From: Quillaja saponaria
Taxonomy: Eukaryota > Streptophyta > Magnoliopsida > Fabales > Quillajaceae
NCBI GenBank assembly: GCA_029379385.1
Contig: CM055614.1
Location: forward strand, 15,071,528 to 15,135,527
DNA: 64,000 nucleotides
Direction: 5' to 3'
The position numbers were made by a program, and so were the translations under genes. This document shows positions 49,803 to 62,241 of this stretch, one piece after another. The notes beneath the pieces were generated by a model. It made no database searches. It was not told the DNA's origin and saw only the letters and a program-made list of their open reading frames with translations. Position 1 is the stretch's first letter. Every line of letters starts with the position of its first letter.

Positions 49803-51780
49803 AGTTGGGAAATATAGGGTCATGCACACAGGGTGGAATTAAAATTTTCCCTAACCAAGAACCTAGGTATTCAACTAAATATATATATATATATATATAT
49901 ATATTTCTTGAAGCTAACCTCTTGAAGCTTTCTTCACGTAGCTAGTTTAATTGTTTAGCAGGGATACTTGGAGTTCTCACATAAATCGTTAAAAAGATTC
50001 TCTTAATCAAACACAGAATATGAACAATGATTAGTCAACTATTCAAACGAATAAGCCTCTAATGAAATAATTCACATAATTGATGGCTAATAACCCTTTA
50101 CCTTTTTCAAAAAGGATTAGAAGAAATCAATTCACTCATAGGATACATGCTAGCTTCCATTTAGTCTAATCATTAACGGAGGGTTGTCCTTGAACCAAAA
50201 ACTCAACAAAGGGGGTCACGACTAAGGGAGACGATTTTCAAGAACTTTTCTTGCTCACAATCTGTCATAATCCCGAATGTCACTTGTGTCTGGCATATTT
50301 TCATTAGCATTGGCTGAATTCCTTGAGTTACATATATGTAGGTGTGCAGCTAGGGCTTAAGGACTTATAGTCTTTCCTTGTTTAGGATTTCATTTAACTT
50401 AAAGCCCAAGGCCTAAGGCCCAAAACTCTTTTAGTAATCCTTAATCCCTATTATGATTACTAATGGGCTTTTAGACTCTTAGTAGCTTAAATCCTATTAG
50501 GATTCCAAATCCAATTAGGATTCCCACTAGTCTTTTCCTTGACATTGAAGAAAAGGAGTCTTGCCACATATATATAGGTGACAATTTCCATTTTACTCTT
50601 ATACGACTTCGAAGTTAACTATCAATTCCAAGACTCCATTAATCCTTTTAGATTCTTAACCTTAGTCAATTAAAGTGTGTAACCCATTAGGTTCTTTCTT
50701 ACATTGGCAATAAATGTAATTAGACACTCCTTAATAAGTACGGTTAAATTAAAACACTTTTAATTTAACTTTGGTTTTGCTAAACCATCCAACTTGCATT
50801 CATAGATCAAGATTGACATCTAGCATGGTATCATGATCAGCCAAATACAAGTTAAGTTAAGTTCATTGATCAAACCTTTCAGTGCTTTGCTACTGTGTAA
50901 TTTAATCCTTTCATCAAACATATCCCGAGATAGACATAGGGATGGATTCTAGTGTCAACTCTACCTTTGTCTAAATATATTTGTACTAGAAACCAATTTT
51001 ACATTTTGTTCCTCAGATAGAGATTCAAGAAAACACTTTTCTTAATGTCTTTTACTTTGCAAAGATTCCCGGAACCAGACTTACTCTTCTCAAGGGGTCA
51101 GGATGATGAAATCTTTGTCTATCATTCATATGCCTTCATGTGCTTCATTACATGTCCAATAATCACCTATGTATTATCCATATTACATAAAGAGGGGAAT
51201 GACATCAAAAAGCATAGATTCATATATAAGGTAATAAGATGATCTCAAGTCAAAGGATCATTACACCACACTATGAGAACTTCCATTGGCACCTAAGTAA
51301 AGACTCCACATGGTTTCTTGTGGTAGGTTAATTCAGCGTACTTGTTCAACTAACAAGTACCTATATATTTGTCTTAGCATCCCTATACTTGTAGTTTTTG
51401 AGATCACTAATCTCTTGATAAGAGAATGACACAATATATGCTAGTCTCGAAGAATCATTATATTCTAATTTTTTTGATTCATTGACTAAGAGTACTTTTA
51501 GAATAATACTTTATGTATGTCATATCTCATAATTATGATCAACATCATAATTATGCATACACAATATTTATTCCAGGGACTTTATATATTATTGTTCTAA
51601 ATCTCATTTAAATAATATGATAAAGAATGCCTAATTAATATTATTACATGCATTAAATGTAAATAAAACATCATTACAATCAACTATTGATTAACTCTTG
51701 GACACTAATAGATTTAGACAAAGATAGGGTTCACACTAGAATTCATGCCCTATGTCTAACTCAGAATATGATTAATGAAT
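49803..51780 (-). mobile_element. copia B 5' LTR (about 2 kb)
   Basis: The right part of the LTR border is set by the primer-binding site. The other end is approximate, since no clear TG start was found before the G2 LTR at 51813. A (TA)n tract lies at 49879-49904. The short frame at 51045-51242 is part of the LTR and not a gene. Confidence 0.6.
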
Positions 51781-51812
51781 GGATTAAATTACATGATAAC
51801 CAAGCACTAAAT

Positions 51813-53105
51813 TGTAACACCCCTTGTACACTATAAGATAAAATAAACATATAATACCCTGATTATCAAATAATTTACAGGAATATCTATCATAACTCTT
51901 TATTGAAACATACTAGAATAATTTGGTGTAACTCTTGATCATAAAAATAAATGCAAATATAGGAAATAATAAACAGTTATACATATAAATGTATACATAA
52001 AATATATACACACAATTAAAATAATACTTTATTGACTTGGATTTTGACCTCATTTTATGTAATTTTAACTTATATAAATACATGAGTATATATACACATA
52101 AAATACATAAACTTTATGGGAATATATATACATAAATACAAAAGAACCAAAAATATCTTATTTACTTTGTTGACCAAGATTACATTACTTTTTTTTGTCT
52201 TTTTTAAAAAATAAAAATAAAAATTCTTCTGTACTCCTTTTATTTAGCTCCATATATTTTTTCTTTGTTTGGCTTGTTATCCTCTGCCTTTTTCCCCTGT
52301 TTTAGTTCTTTTTTCTCTACGTTCATGAAGTCTTGCTATAGCTGAGCTCCTTCCTCTTTCAAACCATCAAAATTTTACACTTCTTGCCATGACTGGCCAG
52401 GCAACTCTTTGAAGCAGCTCCTATCCTTCCTCCTTTTTCTTTCCTAGTTGTGAAACAGCCTCCCAAAACGTTAGCCATAGTTCACCATAGGATCCCCTAT
52501 TTGTGGCAACTTAACTATTTTCTCTTCCCCTTTGTTATTCTAGCTATGTGTATGTGTTTGTGAGTCTTGAGTAATCGGGTAGCAGTACCTTCCAACTCTC
52601 CTGCAACTACTTTGTTTGGTAGTTGTTTTGGTGGGTTCAGCCATGTAGCAGCAAGCTGCACTCTTCTTATGGCCGTCCAACAAGAGCAAATGAATGGGGG
52701 TTAGTCTTTGGCTCTCAGTTGCAGGTGGAAAAGGGAGTCTAAGCTACCTTTAATTAGTAGCCACACCTCCTTTCACGGTAACACTAGCAAAGGCAACCAC
52801 TATCTTGTTGTGTTGGATGATTCAAGTTATGGTAATTCCAAGTTTCTTGTTTCAATTAAATCAATGAGTTTTTGTGAGAATTGAATTTAAAAAACTTAGA
52901 AGAATGAATTGAGCTTGAAAAAAATGATAAATATTGTTTGTATTTAAAGGAAAAAGGAAAGCTTGGAATGGATAAGAATGTTGTTGAAAAAATATGTAAT
53001 TCAAGCTTTTGATTACTTTGATTAACAAAACAAATTTCTAGGTTGATGTTGGAATGTAAGTAATATGAGAATTGATGGAATTGTGCTGACTCTTTTGGGG
53101 TATGT
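51813..53105 (+). mobile_element. Gypsy LTR (family G2), 5' part, plus strand
   Basis: Starts TGTAACACCCCTTGTACACT. Its first bases are the inverted complement of the GGGGGTGTGACA end seen at 20276-20287. It contains TTGACCAAGATTACATTAC and a pyrimidine-rich leader at 52240-52460. It is split at 53105 by the Athila element and resumes at 63511. Confidence 0.65.
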
Positions 53106-54052
53106 TGATAAGTTCTCAAAAGCTGGCGCCTAGGCGCTAGACAGGGTGAACAATGCCCTAGGATTGAAAGAGGGATGAATTGGGAAGATAAAAGGAGGCT
53201 TGAGAAGCAAAAAAGGGACAAGAGAAAAAGGGGATCTAGAGCTTGGAGATTGAAGATTTGACACAACCTTCACAACTTTTATTCACTTCTTCCTTCCTTC
53301 CTAGTTCCTTGTACAGTCTTGATGGACTGTTTATTTGAAATCATGCCCAAATCTATTTGAATGAACTAATTCCCTTTCTAGGATTATAATGGAACTTACA
53401 TGTAATTTGATTTGAATCTATCTATGGATTGCTTAGATTTTGGTATTTTTGTTATGTATATCATTCCATGTTTAATGCTTCTAATTAATTGATCTCCAAT
53501 TAGATTATTATAGTAAATTAGAGGATCCTTGACAAAGGAAATCTAACTTACCTTGAATGATATAATACATGTTTGAATTCATTCACTTGGATGGTTACAT
53601 TTGATTTGCATATAGGATAGACATATACTATATGTCATATATAACCAAATGAGGTTTTGTCTTAATGAATCTTGTTTAATTCAATTCTCATAGACATATA
53701 GTGGATTAGTTAAGTAAGGTAAAATTATAAGCAATTCGAAGGATACTTAAAATTGAATTAGAATCCTTGGTTAATATCATAATGCCATGAGTCTAAGCAT
53801 GATAGGATAAGTGCAAATTAAGCAAAGTGTGAGGGAAATTATAATCTTGGGCTCATCTAAATATATTTATTTCAAGTTCATTGTTTGATAGATTAGTTAA
53901 TCAATTCCAAAGTTAATTGTTTGGATAAAATTAGGATTAATGCAATTTTAGTACTCAACATTGTTAGATAATTCCTTGTGGGAATGATACGTGTCTTCAT
54001 CTCTTTAGTACTTGTTCATGATACGTACACTTGCATGGTAAAACCAACAACA
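53106..54052 (+). repeat. Athila 5' LTR (947 bp)
   Basis: Starts TGATAAGTTCTCAAAAG and ends ACCAACAACA. Compared with the 3' LTR it lacks about 270 bp just after the first 17 bases, where text jumps to the GC-rich CTGGCGCCTAGGCGC patch. The rest is closely similar to the 3' LTR. It also contains bases near 53980-54010 (GGGAATGATACGTG) that the 3' LTR lacks. Confidence 0.9.
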
Positions 54053-54058
54053 AGTTTT

Positions 54059-54076
54059 TAGTGCTGCTGTTCGGAA
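54059..54076 (+). other. Athila primer-binding site, tRNA-Asp type (degenerate)
   Basis: TAGTGCTGCTGTTCGGAA aligns with the TGGCGCCGTTGYCGGGGA expected of Athila, a few bases after the LTR end. Confidence 0.65.
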
Positions 54077-54137
54077 GTTTTCTAATCTTTGTTGATATTA
54101 ATACCAATCTATCCTAGTTTTAATTTAGATTTTCTTT

Positions 54138-55680
54138 TTGTTTAGGTACTTGTGGACGTGTATGCGAAGAGCTCACAGCTCGAAACTAGCTCCTTTTGAT
54201 TCAGTTGAAAAGACAATTCAAAGGCTTCGAAAGGAGAACCGTCAACAGCCTTTGCAAAATTCATCAATGGATGATGAACAAGAACCTAAGGCTTTATGTG
54301 ACTATGCTATCCTTCTAGCGGATAGGCCTTCATTTTAGCATCCAACGGCTGGCAATTCAAGATAACAACTTTGAAATCAAGCCTAGCCAAATTTAAATGA
54401 TTTAACAAATGGAACAATTAGTTGGCTTTCCGAACGATGATCCTAATGCCCATCTTGTGATTTTTTTGGAGTTATGCGACACCTTTAAGTGGAATGGCAT
54501 TACTGATGATGCCATTCGTCTAAGACTTTTCCCTTTCTCACTCCAAGATAAGGCAAGAAGCTAGTTGTATTCTTTGCCATCCAGTTCCATAACTACATGG
54601 AATGATTTGGCTCAAAAGTTCTTAGCTTAGTTCTTTCCATTGGCAAAGATAGTGAAGTTGAGGAATGAAATCACTTTATGCTTACAACAAGACCAAGAAT
54701 CTCTATATGAAGCATGGAAAGGTGTACAAGGACTTGATGAGACATTGCCCACACCATAGTATTCCAAAATGGCTGCAAGTCTAAACATTCTACCATGGTT
54801 TAGTAAGCAAAACAAGAACTACTATTGATGCTGAAGCTGGTGGTGCACTAATGGGTAAGTCCATTGATGATGTTTATGATTTATTAGGAAGAGATGGCTT
54901 CCAACAATTATCAATGGCCAACTGAGAGATTATCCACTCGAAGAATAGTTGGTGTCCATAAGCTAGATACCATTACTGCCTTTAAGGCACAAGTGGCTGG
55001 TTTAACTAAGAGATTTGATAATCTTGGGATTCCTGTAATATAGAATCAAGTCATGGCATGTGAAATATATGGAGAAGATCATTCTAGTAATCAATGCTTT
55101 AATACGGAAGTAGTACAATATATGAGCAATTACAACAAGCAAAATAACCCTTTTCTCCAAGACATAATTCAAGATGGAGAAATCAACCTAGTTTCGATTG
55201 GAACAATCCAGGGCCTTCAAATGCTGTGAAGCCTAATTATCCTCCCTGGTTTCCAATCACAAGGAAGACTTGTTGGTGCACTTGAAAAGAAACCATCCTT
55301 GAAAGACATGTTCATACAATACATGTCTAGGACCAATTTTGTGATCCAAAGCCAAGCAATATCATTAAGGACACTTGAGACACAAATTGGCCTAGCTAGC
55401 TAATACTTTGACAAGTAGACCTCAAGATGCTCTTCCTAGTGACACTCAGCCTAATCCAAGGAATGACAACAAAAAGCATTGCAAGGCATTTCCTTAAGAA
55501 GTGGTAAAATGGTGGAAGAGCCTAAAAAGCAAGTTGAAATTATGAGCAACCCAATTGAAGTGGGTACTCTAATTGAAAAGAATGAGGAAAAAGTTCAAGC
55601 AAAAGAACCAACTTTACCCACTCCTCCACTACCATTTCCTCAAAGGTTCCAAAAGAAGAATCTTGACAAGTAATTTCAGA
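54138..55680 (+). pseudogene. Athila gag remnant
   Basis: An open N-terminal piece (54138-54338) is followed by text in other frames with the ordered gag blocks: NAHLVIFLELCDTFK, ITDDAIRLRLFPFSLQDKAR near 54510 and SITTWNDLAQKFLA near 54590. RNEITLCLQQDQESLYEAW follows near 54665. The C-terminal part at 55479-55673 holds SLRSGKMVEEP and the PPLPFPQRFQKKN linker typical of Athila just before the protease. Several stops (54336, 54561, 54628) break it. Its role would be particle formation and RNA packaging. Confidence 0.8.
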
Positions 55681-56162
55681 AGTTCCTAGAGGTATTCAAA
55701 AAGCTTCACATCAACATACCATTTGTTGAAGCTTTAGAACAAATGCTAAGCTATGTCAAGTTCATGAAGGACATCTTATCGAAGAAGAGGAGGCTAGATA
55801 AGTATGAAACCGTTACTCTAACGAAAGAATGTAGTGCTATACTATAAAAGAAACTTCCACCAAAGCTAAAGGACCCAGGTAGTTTTACTATCCTTTGCAC
55901 AATCGGTACTCAATTTTTTGGTAAGGCATTATGTGATCTTGAGATATTGCAACTAGCGGATATGTCTCTTACCTATCCAAGGGGAATTGTAAAGGATGTG
56001 CTAATCAAGTTTGATAAATTAATTTTTCCTGCTGATTTTATTATGCTTGACATGGAAAGAGATAGGGAAATCCCTATCATTCTTGAAAGACCTTTCTTAG
56101 CTACAAGTAAAACCCTCATTGATGTGCCAAAATTGAACCTACCATTCAAGGTTCAAAACTAA
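55681..56162 (+). pseudogene. Athila protease remnant with the active-site segment deleted
   Basis: FLEVFKKLHINIPF (55683) and KLKDPGSFTILCTIGTQFF (55862) lead to KALCDL. There the expected GASINLMP-type active-site strand is missing and the text goes directly to LQLADMSLTYPRGIVKDVLI and then IPIILERPFLATSKTLIDV (56075). The deletion removes about 30 residues. The segment 55947-56162 is open. Confidence 0.8.
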
Positions 56163-57900
56163 AAGGTAACATTTTATGTGTTTATAGCTATGAAATTTCC
56201 TTTAGACCATGATAAATGTTTAGCTACTAATGTGTTACATAGATTAACTAAAGAGGTATTTTTAGATAATTATCCTATTGACCCTCTTAAAGCAGCTATA
56301 AATTCTAATGCGAATTGAGAAGATGACGACTTTGTTGAGTGCATGGAATTGTTAGATACTTCACCATTCATAGATAGATCAAGCCTCAAGTTTGAATCTC
56401 TAGACATTCCAGCTTGCACACCCTTGGCTTCCAAGCCCTTTACTGAAGAACCACCTAAATTAGAGCTAAAACCTTTGCCATCGCATTTAAGGTATGCTTT
56501 TATTGGTCTATCATCTACTTTGCATGTTATCATTTCTTCTTCTCTTAATAACATGTAAGGAAGATAAGCTCCTTCAGATATTAAGAGAACACATGAAGGC
56601 AATAGGATGGACAATAGCCGACATCAAAGGCATAAGCCCTCATTCTGCTTGCACAAAATTTTGATAGACGACAATCATGAAGCAACCATTGAGTATCAAA
56701 GGTGACTCAATCCAATCATGAAGGAGGTAGTCAAGAAGGAAGTCATAAAGTGGCTAGATGCAGGGTATCATATATCCCATCTCAGCTAGCTCTTGGGTAA
56801 GTCTAATTCAATTTGTATCTAAGAAGGGAGGGGTGACAATTGTTGCCAACACCAAGAATGAACCCACCCCTACAAGGATTGTGACCGGATGGCATGTGTA
56901 CATGGATTACCATAAGCTCTACAAGGCCACATGGAAAGATTACTTTCCTTTTCCTTTCATTAATTAAATGCTTGATCAGTTGGCAAGTAAGGAGTATTAT
57001 TGTTTTCTAGATGGTTACTTAGGGTATAACAAAATTGTCATTGCTCCGAAAGATCAAGAAAATACCACTTTCACTTGCCCTTACGACATCTTTGCTTTTA
57101 GAAGAATGTCTTTTGGTCTTTGTAATGCCTCTGCCACTTTTCAAAGATGCATGATGGCTATCTTTACTAGCATGGTAAAGCAATGCCTTGAAGTATTCAT
57201 AGATGACTTTTCTGTATTTGGAGACTCTTTTGACAGTTGTCTCCATAATTTAAATTATGTGCTTCAACAATGAGAAGAGACAAACTTGGTCTTGGATTGG
57301 GAAAAATGTCTTAGGATATAGGGTGTCTAGCAAAGGCATTGAGGTGGACAAGGCTAAGATTGAAACAATAGAGAAACTCTAGTAAAAGGGATTAGAAGCT
57401 TCATAGGGCAAGTAAGCCTCTACAAGCAGTTCATTAAGGATTTTTCAAAAATTGCAAAATCGCTATGTAATCTTTTAGAAAAAGACATTCCTTTTGAATT
57501 TGATGATCCATATCTAGTTGCTATTTTTAGAGTTAAGATAGAGATTGATTATTGCTGCCATAATTGTTATTCCTAACCTACCCTTTGAACTCATGTGCGA
57601 TGCTAGTGATTATGCGATAGGTGTAGTATTAGGACAACGTAAAATTTATTATGCAAGCAAGACATTGATTGGAGCCAAGAAATTACACTACCACTGAAAA
57701 AGAATTATTAGCAGTAGTGTTTGCTTTGGATAAATTTTGTTTATCTTATTGGAACTGAAGTTATTGTGTTTATTGACCGCAAAGCCCAAGTTGATTAAAT
57801 GGATACTCTTGCTCCAAGAGTTTGATTTGGAAATTAGAGATCGAAAAAGGCATGAAAAACTAAGTGGCAAACCATCTATCAAGGTTGGAAGGTGGTGAAA
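56163..57900 (+). pseudogene. Athila reverse transcriptase and RNase H remnants
   Basis: The RT begins KEVVKKEVIKWLDAG (56727), has a frame change near 56760, then IYPISASSWVS. The segment 56968-57273 is open and holds FAFRRMSFGLCNASATFQR and the catalytic FIDDFSVFG (57198). RNase H follows with LMCDASDYAIGVVLGQRK (57590) and KLIKWILLLQEFDLEIRDRK (57785), but stops near 57710 and a short deletion cut the middle. The FIDD form of the YxDD box is normal for this lineage. The stretch 56163-56700 is the linker before the RT, with one open piece at 56343-56558. Confidence 0.85.
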
Positions 57901-57918
57901 AATTCCGTTGATTAAACT

Positions 57919-58883
57919 GTGATCAATGAGAAATTTCTGGATGAACAACTTTTTAAGGTTGAGCATTACAATTTACCATGGTATGCTGACATTGTTAATT
58001 ACATTGTGAGTAAGGTTTTTCCTCTTGATTTAAATTCCCAACAATGGAAAAAGTTTTTGTATGATCTTAAACATTATGTGTGGGATGACCTTTTCTTGTT
58101 TAAGCAATGTGTTGATCAAATTCTTAGAAGGTGTGTCCCGGAGGAAGAAACTCAAAGTATTGCTATTCCTCACAGTATGGTGGACATTTTGGAATATAGC
58201 GAATTGCAACAAAAGTCTTACAATTAGGTTTTTATTAGCCTTCATAAGTGATAAGGGTTCACATTTTTTAAATAAGCACTTGGAGGGCCTTTTTGCGAAA
58301 TACGGAGTTACTCACAAGGTGGCTTTGGCTTACCATCCACAATCCAGTAGCCAAGCTAAAATTTCCAACCGGGAAATTAAGAAAATCTTGGAGGAGAAAA
58401 TGGTATGTCCTTCACGAAAGATTGGTCCAAGAGATTGGACGACGCATTGTGGGCATACTGTACAGCTTTTAAGACTCCTATAGGTATGCCACCATATAAA
58501 TTAATTTTTTGGAAAACATGCCACCTCCTAGTTGAACTAGAGCATAACACCTATTGGGCCATTAAGAAGTTGAACTTTAACCTCCAAGCGGCTGGTAAGA
58601 AAAGACTTCTTCAACTCAATGAGATGGATGAGTTATGGCTTCAAGCTTATGAGTGAACAAAAAAATGGCATGACAAGAAGATCATAGACCGCCACTTTGA
58701 GACTAGTATGAAAGTCTTACTTTATAATTCTCGCTTGAAGTTATTTCCCCAAAAGCTCAAGTTAAGGTGGTCTAGACCGTTCATATCACTAAAGTATTTC
58801 CTTTTGAAGTTATGGAAATAGTCAAGAAGTTGAAACCAGAAAATAAACTTAAGGTGAATGGGCAAAGACTCAAACATTATTGA
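57919..58883 (+). pseudogene. Athila integrase remnant with an internal deletion
   Basis: The segment 57919-58160 matches the domain before the integrase zinc finger ([12 protein letters not shown], then [12 protein letters not shown] and [12 protein letters not shown]). It then jumps, near 58170-58235, to the second half of the catalytic core ([20 protein letters not shown]). The HHCC finger and the part with the first catalytic aspartate are missing. After that [40 protein letters not shown] and the closing KVNGQRLKHY (stop at ~58883) are in order with two frame changes. Confidence 0.85.
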
Positions 58884-59910
58884 GGAGGCACTATTGATCC
58901 TGAAAAGACCTCCATCATCTTAACCGATACCGAACAAGCATAACAAAGTCAAGCTGATGACTATAAATCAAGTGCTTATTAGGAGGCAACCCAAGCTTTT
59001 TAAAGTCTTCTTTAGAGTAATTTAACTAAATTTTCTTGTGTTGGCTTGTAGATACCAATTAAATTCCAAAATGCATCAAAAAAAAATCATAATCAGGCCA
59101 GTTTGGTGCTTCAGCACTAACTTTTGAGCGCAAATAGCGCCGAAATGGACTGCCAACCAAAGGCAACTAGGCTCACCAATGCCATAAACTCTGTGCCTTA
59201 GCGCGCCAGGCAGTGGCCTCAAGCGTTTATGCACTAGAAGGCTAGCGCCACGATGCCAGCCTATGAGCCCAACACACTACCTTGGCACCACTGCGCTAAG
59301 AAACTAGCGCCTAAATGCTGTCAGCAAGGCTATTTTAAATAGTCCAAATTTCATTCTTTCCAAACCCCAATCTCCTAAACACTCCTTACCTTCCTAAAAT
59401 TGTCTTCCCTACTCAAAAATTTAAGGCCTAGTGCCCAAATCAAGTGATTGGAGGTTCATCTTCTTCAAAATTTCAAGAAAAGCATCCATGGATACTCCTT
59501 CCTTCAAGTTTTAGATGTATTTATCTATAGCAAGTAAGTTTCCTATAACTCCAAGGGTTTTCATATTTTGAAGTAACGAAAATGAAAATTCTTGATCTAC
59601 TATAGAGATATGCCTTGCCTTGAAGTTATTTAAGGATTTGATCTTGTTTTGAATCATGGGTAATTGATTTTTTGCACTATTCATGCTTTACCCTGAATTT
59701 GGGTTTGGAGGTTAAAAACTTAGGGTTTTGATCCTATATAAATTAAGGGTGTTTAATTCTAGTAATTGATGGAGGATTATATGTGTGGAATTGATACCAT
59801 TAACATTGGTAATGATATTCAAGTTTGAAGGTTGTGATATTATTGTGTTATGGATTGGAATTGTTGGATATATATTGTGCCACTATGTGTTGTTGATTTG
59901 AGAAAGTAGC
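58884..59910 (+). other. Athila spacer between pol and the 3' ORF
   Basis: Non-coding. The block 59090-59340 is unusually rich in AGCGC, GCGCC and TAGCGCC words for this AT-rich window, resembling the GC-rich patches of the family's LTRs. Confidence 0.6.
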
Positions 59911-60667
59911 TATGCCTCCAAAGAGATCAAGGGGTGGGTCTAGTTCTAATTATGATACTTAAAGTTTGTTTTCGAAGAAGCTTTACTTGCCAACCAGAGT
60001 ATAATTGCCAAAAAGGGTTTTAATTTGATTCCTCACTTTCATGAGGAAATCTATGATATCATTGATGCCCGTCATTGGGGACGATTCTGTGACCCACCAA
60101 AAGTGCCGATGGTTTTTATGGTAAGAGAATTTTATGCTAATGCGCCCGATCACAAGAATGGTAAAGTGTTTGTTCGTAGGCACCAAGTTCCTTTTCATAG
60201 TCACACCATCAATGCTGTATATAGGTTGCAAGACATTGAAAATGTCAAAAGGTGAGCCAATTACTTTTCGAGCCAATGCAATGAGCAGGTATGAAAATGC
60301 TAGGCTATTATTCGTGTTGCAAAATATGTTGCCTTGTAGGCATACTAATGATGTCACTAAGGATATAGCGATTCTCTTGTATACCATCCTTACCAGTAAA
60401 AGAATTGATGTTGGAAGCCTCATTTTTACCAATATTATCACGTGTTCTTGTAGCCAGGCAAAAGAGGGACTTCAATTTCCATGTTTTATCACCCTGTTAT
60501 GTGTCCGAGTTGGTGTGCACTATGAGCTGAATGAGGATCTAGTGCAACCAAAGGGTAGTATTGATATGAAAATTATTAGCCGCATCTTTGTTCATGGGAA
60601 TATGTTAATGAGAGGTATCTCATCTTCATCACCACCATTATCTCAGTCTCCCCGCCAGGCCATCTAA
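59911..60667 (+). pseudogene. Athila 3' extra ORF (env-position, 'putative plant transposon protein' domain)
   Basis: Opens MPPKRSRGGSSSNYDT (59911), then a stop. It continues as LIPHFHEEIYDIIDARHWGR, PPKVPMVFMVREFYANAP and KVFVRRHQVPFHSHTINAVY (60025-60255), and in a second frame from 60240 (ITFRANAMSRYENARLLF, LPCRHTNDVTKDIAILLYTI, FPCFITLLCVRVGVHYEL). This matches the conserved domain found between pol and the 3' LTR of Athila-group elements; its function is unknown. A single frame change near 60245 and early stops break it. No signal peptide or membrane segment is convincing in what remains. Confidence 0.75.
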
Positions 60668-62241
60668 TTAAATGACTTTGACTCAAAGAATAGAACGAGT
60701 AGAGAGACTCTAGGAGTACTAATAGAGTTGCCTTAATACTATGGCATAAATGCAGCGTAGTGTACGTTGAGCATATGGGAGTGGACATGTCTACTTTCCT
60801 AACCTACCCGGCTCCCCTTTACTTTGACAAATTTGGAAGATGAAGAGGAAGAGGATTAGGTGCTCGCCTCCTCACTTCACTTGTCAGGGAAGTTCTTTTT
60901 CTTACTTTATTTTCTGTATTACTAGTTTATTCCATTGGGGGCAATGTCATGTTTAACTTTGGGGGTGTTGTGTTTTGTGTTTTTTTAGTCCTTTTTGTTG
61001 TTAGTTCTATGCTGTTTAGTTGTTTTATTTTATTTTATGTTCTTCATGTTTAAGTGTGTTGTTAGTTTAGTGTGTGGACTGGTTGAGATGCTTTTATGCT
61101 ATTTTTGATGTGATTTCCCTATCATATGATAAGAATTTGGTTATCATGTAATCTTGGAAGTTGTTGTTAGTTTAATTCTTGAGTTAGTAGTATTGTAGGA
61201 TGTGATTTCCAACATTCATTGAGCACTTGTTCTTTTTATTAGGATTGTTTTGCTTATTTAGAGAAGGTTTATGTTTAGCATGTCCATGTTTAATTGAGAG
61301 TCCTAGAATTTGTTTGATTCTCCCTTGAGGTGAAATCCTAGACGAAACTAAGTTAGGAACATGATTTAGGCCATCTTTGGACCGTTTGAGCCTTTTAAAG
61401 CTTACCATGTTTTATATTATATCCCTAGTTACCCCATTGGGCCTAAATTGCCTTTTCTTTAGTACCAACAAAATTTTTGCCTAACCATTACTTTAAATTC
61501 CAATGTTAAATCTTACTCTTGGGCATATCGATCATTATATGAGCATATTGAGCTATGTTGTAAGAAAAGGAGAAAGGTTGGAGTTATAAAAGTTGGACTT
61601 ATATTTGTACCTTTTGATTACCCTTATAATCATAATGAAAATAAATAAGTTTGGGGTTGTAACAAGAGATGAAAACAAAAGGGAAAAAAGAAAAAGCTAA
61701 CAAAATAGAAAAATAAATGAAGTGGTGAAAAGAAAAGAACAAATTGAAATGGAGGTACTTGGGTGGTAAAAAGAGCTCATCAAAGCTTTAGAGTGATATA
61801 TATGCTTAGGGTAATCGAGCTTTAAAATTTCTTTATCATACCATTACCCTAAGCCAACATTACAAGCTTATAAAAACCTATTGATTCTTGACTTAGTTGA
61901 GTCTACATTAGTGGAGAAAGAGAGTTGAAAAGCAAACTCATTGAGTTTGAATGTTAAACTGGTTTTGATAGACATAAACTTATCCAGATTGCATACAAAT
62001 CAAAGTAAAGAGATCATCGACACACACACTGGAAATCCATTTCAAAATGATAACTACTCTTAAGTTTGACATGAATTTTAATGATACCTTGTAGTTGACA
62101 TTGAGTTAAGATTCAGTGAAACTTTTAAGGATATCTTGGGGGCATCATCATGTTGTGTAATGCATCTTTAGCCATGTTGTCTGTTGTGTGTCTGATTTTC
62201 TCTTTTGCTCGAGGACTAGCAAAATCTAAAGTTTGGGGGTG
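60668..62241 (+). other. Athila 3' untranslated region and polypurine tract
   Basis: Non-coding. TTTGGGGGTG-like words appear at 60957, about 61650 and finally 62231-62241, where AAAGTTTGGGGGTG sits directly before the 3' LTR and is the primer for plus-strand synthesis. Confidence 0.75.

Larger units (their letters stand above)
44410..51780 (-). mobile_element. Ty1/copia relic 'B' with 5' LTR, interrupted by a CACTA element
   Basis: On the minus strand: LTR (about 51780-49803), primer-binding site (49801-49789), long leader (to 44994, minus the CACTA insert), then gag (44993 to ~44410), cut off in mid-gag by Athila sequence. Leader and gag are homologous to relic A, which defines the CACTA borders independently. 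Protease, integrase and RT are absent. Confidence 0.75.

Noticed and set aside
51045..51242. A 65-residue protein at the right of copia B
   Set aside because: It falls within the copia LTR and shows no domain.
60940..60975. TTGGGGGCAATG/TTTGGGGGTG as the true polypurine tract and LTR border
   Set aside because: The LTR similarity and target duplication place the border at 62242; this earlier copy is only a similar word in the 3' untranslated region.
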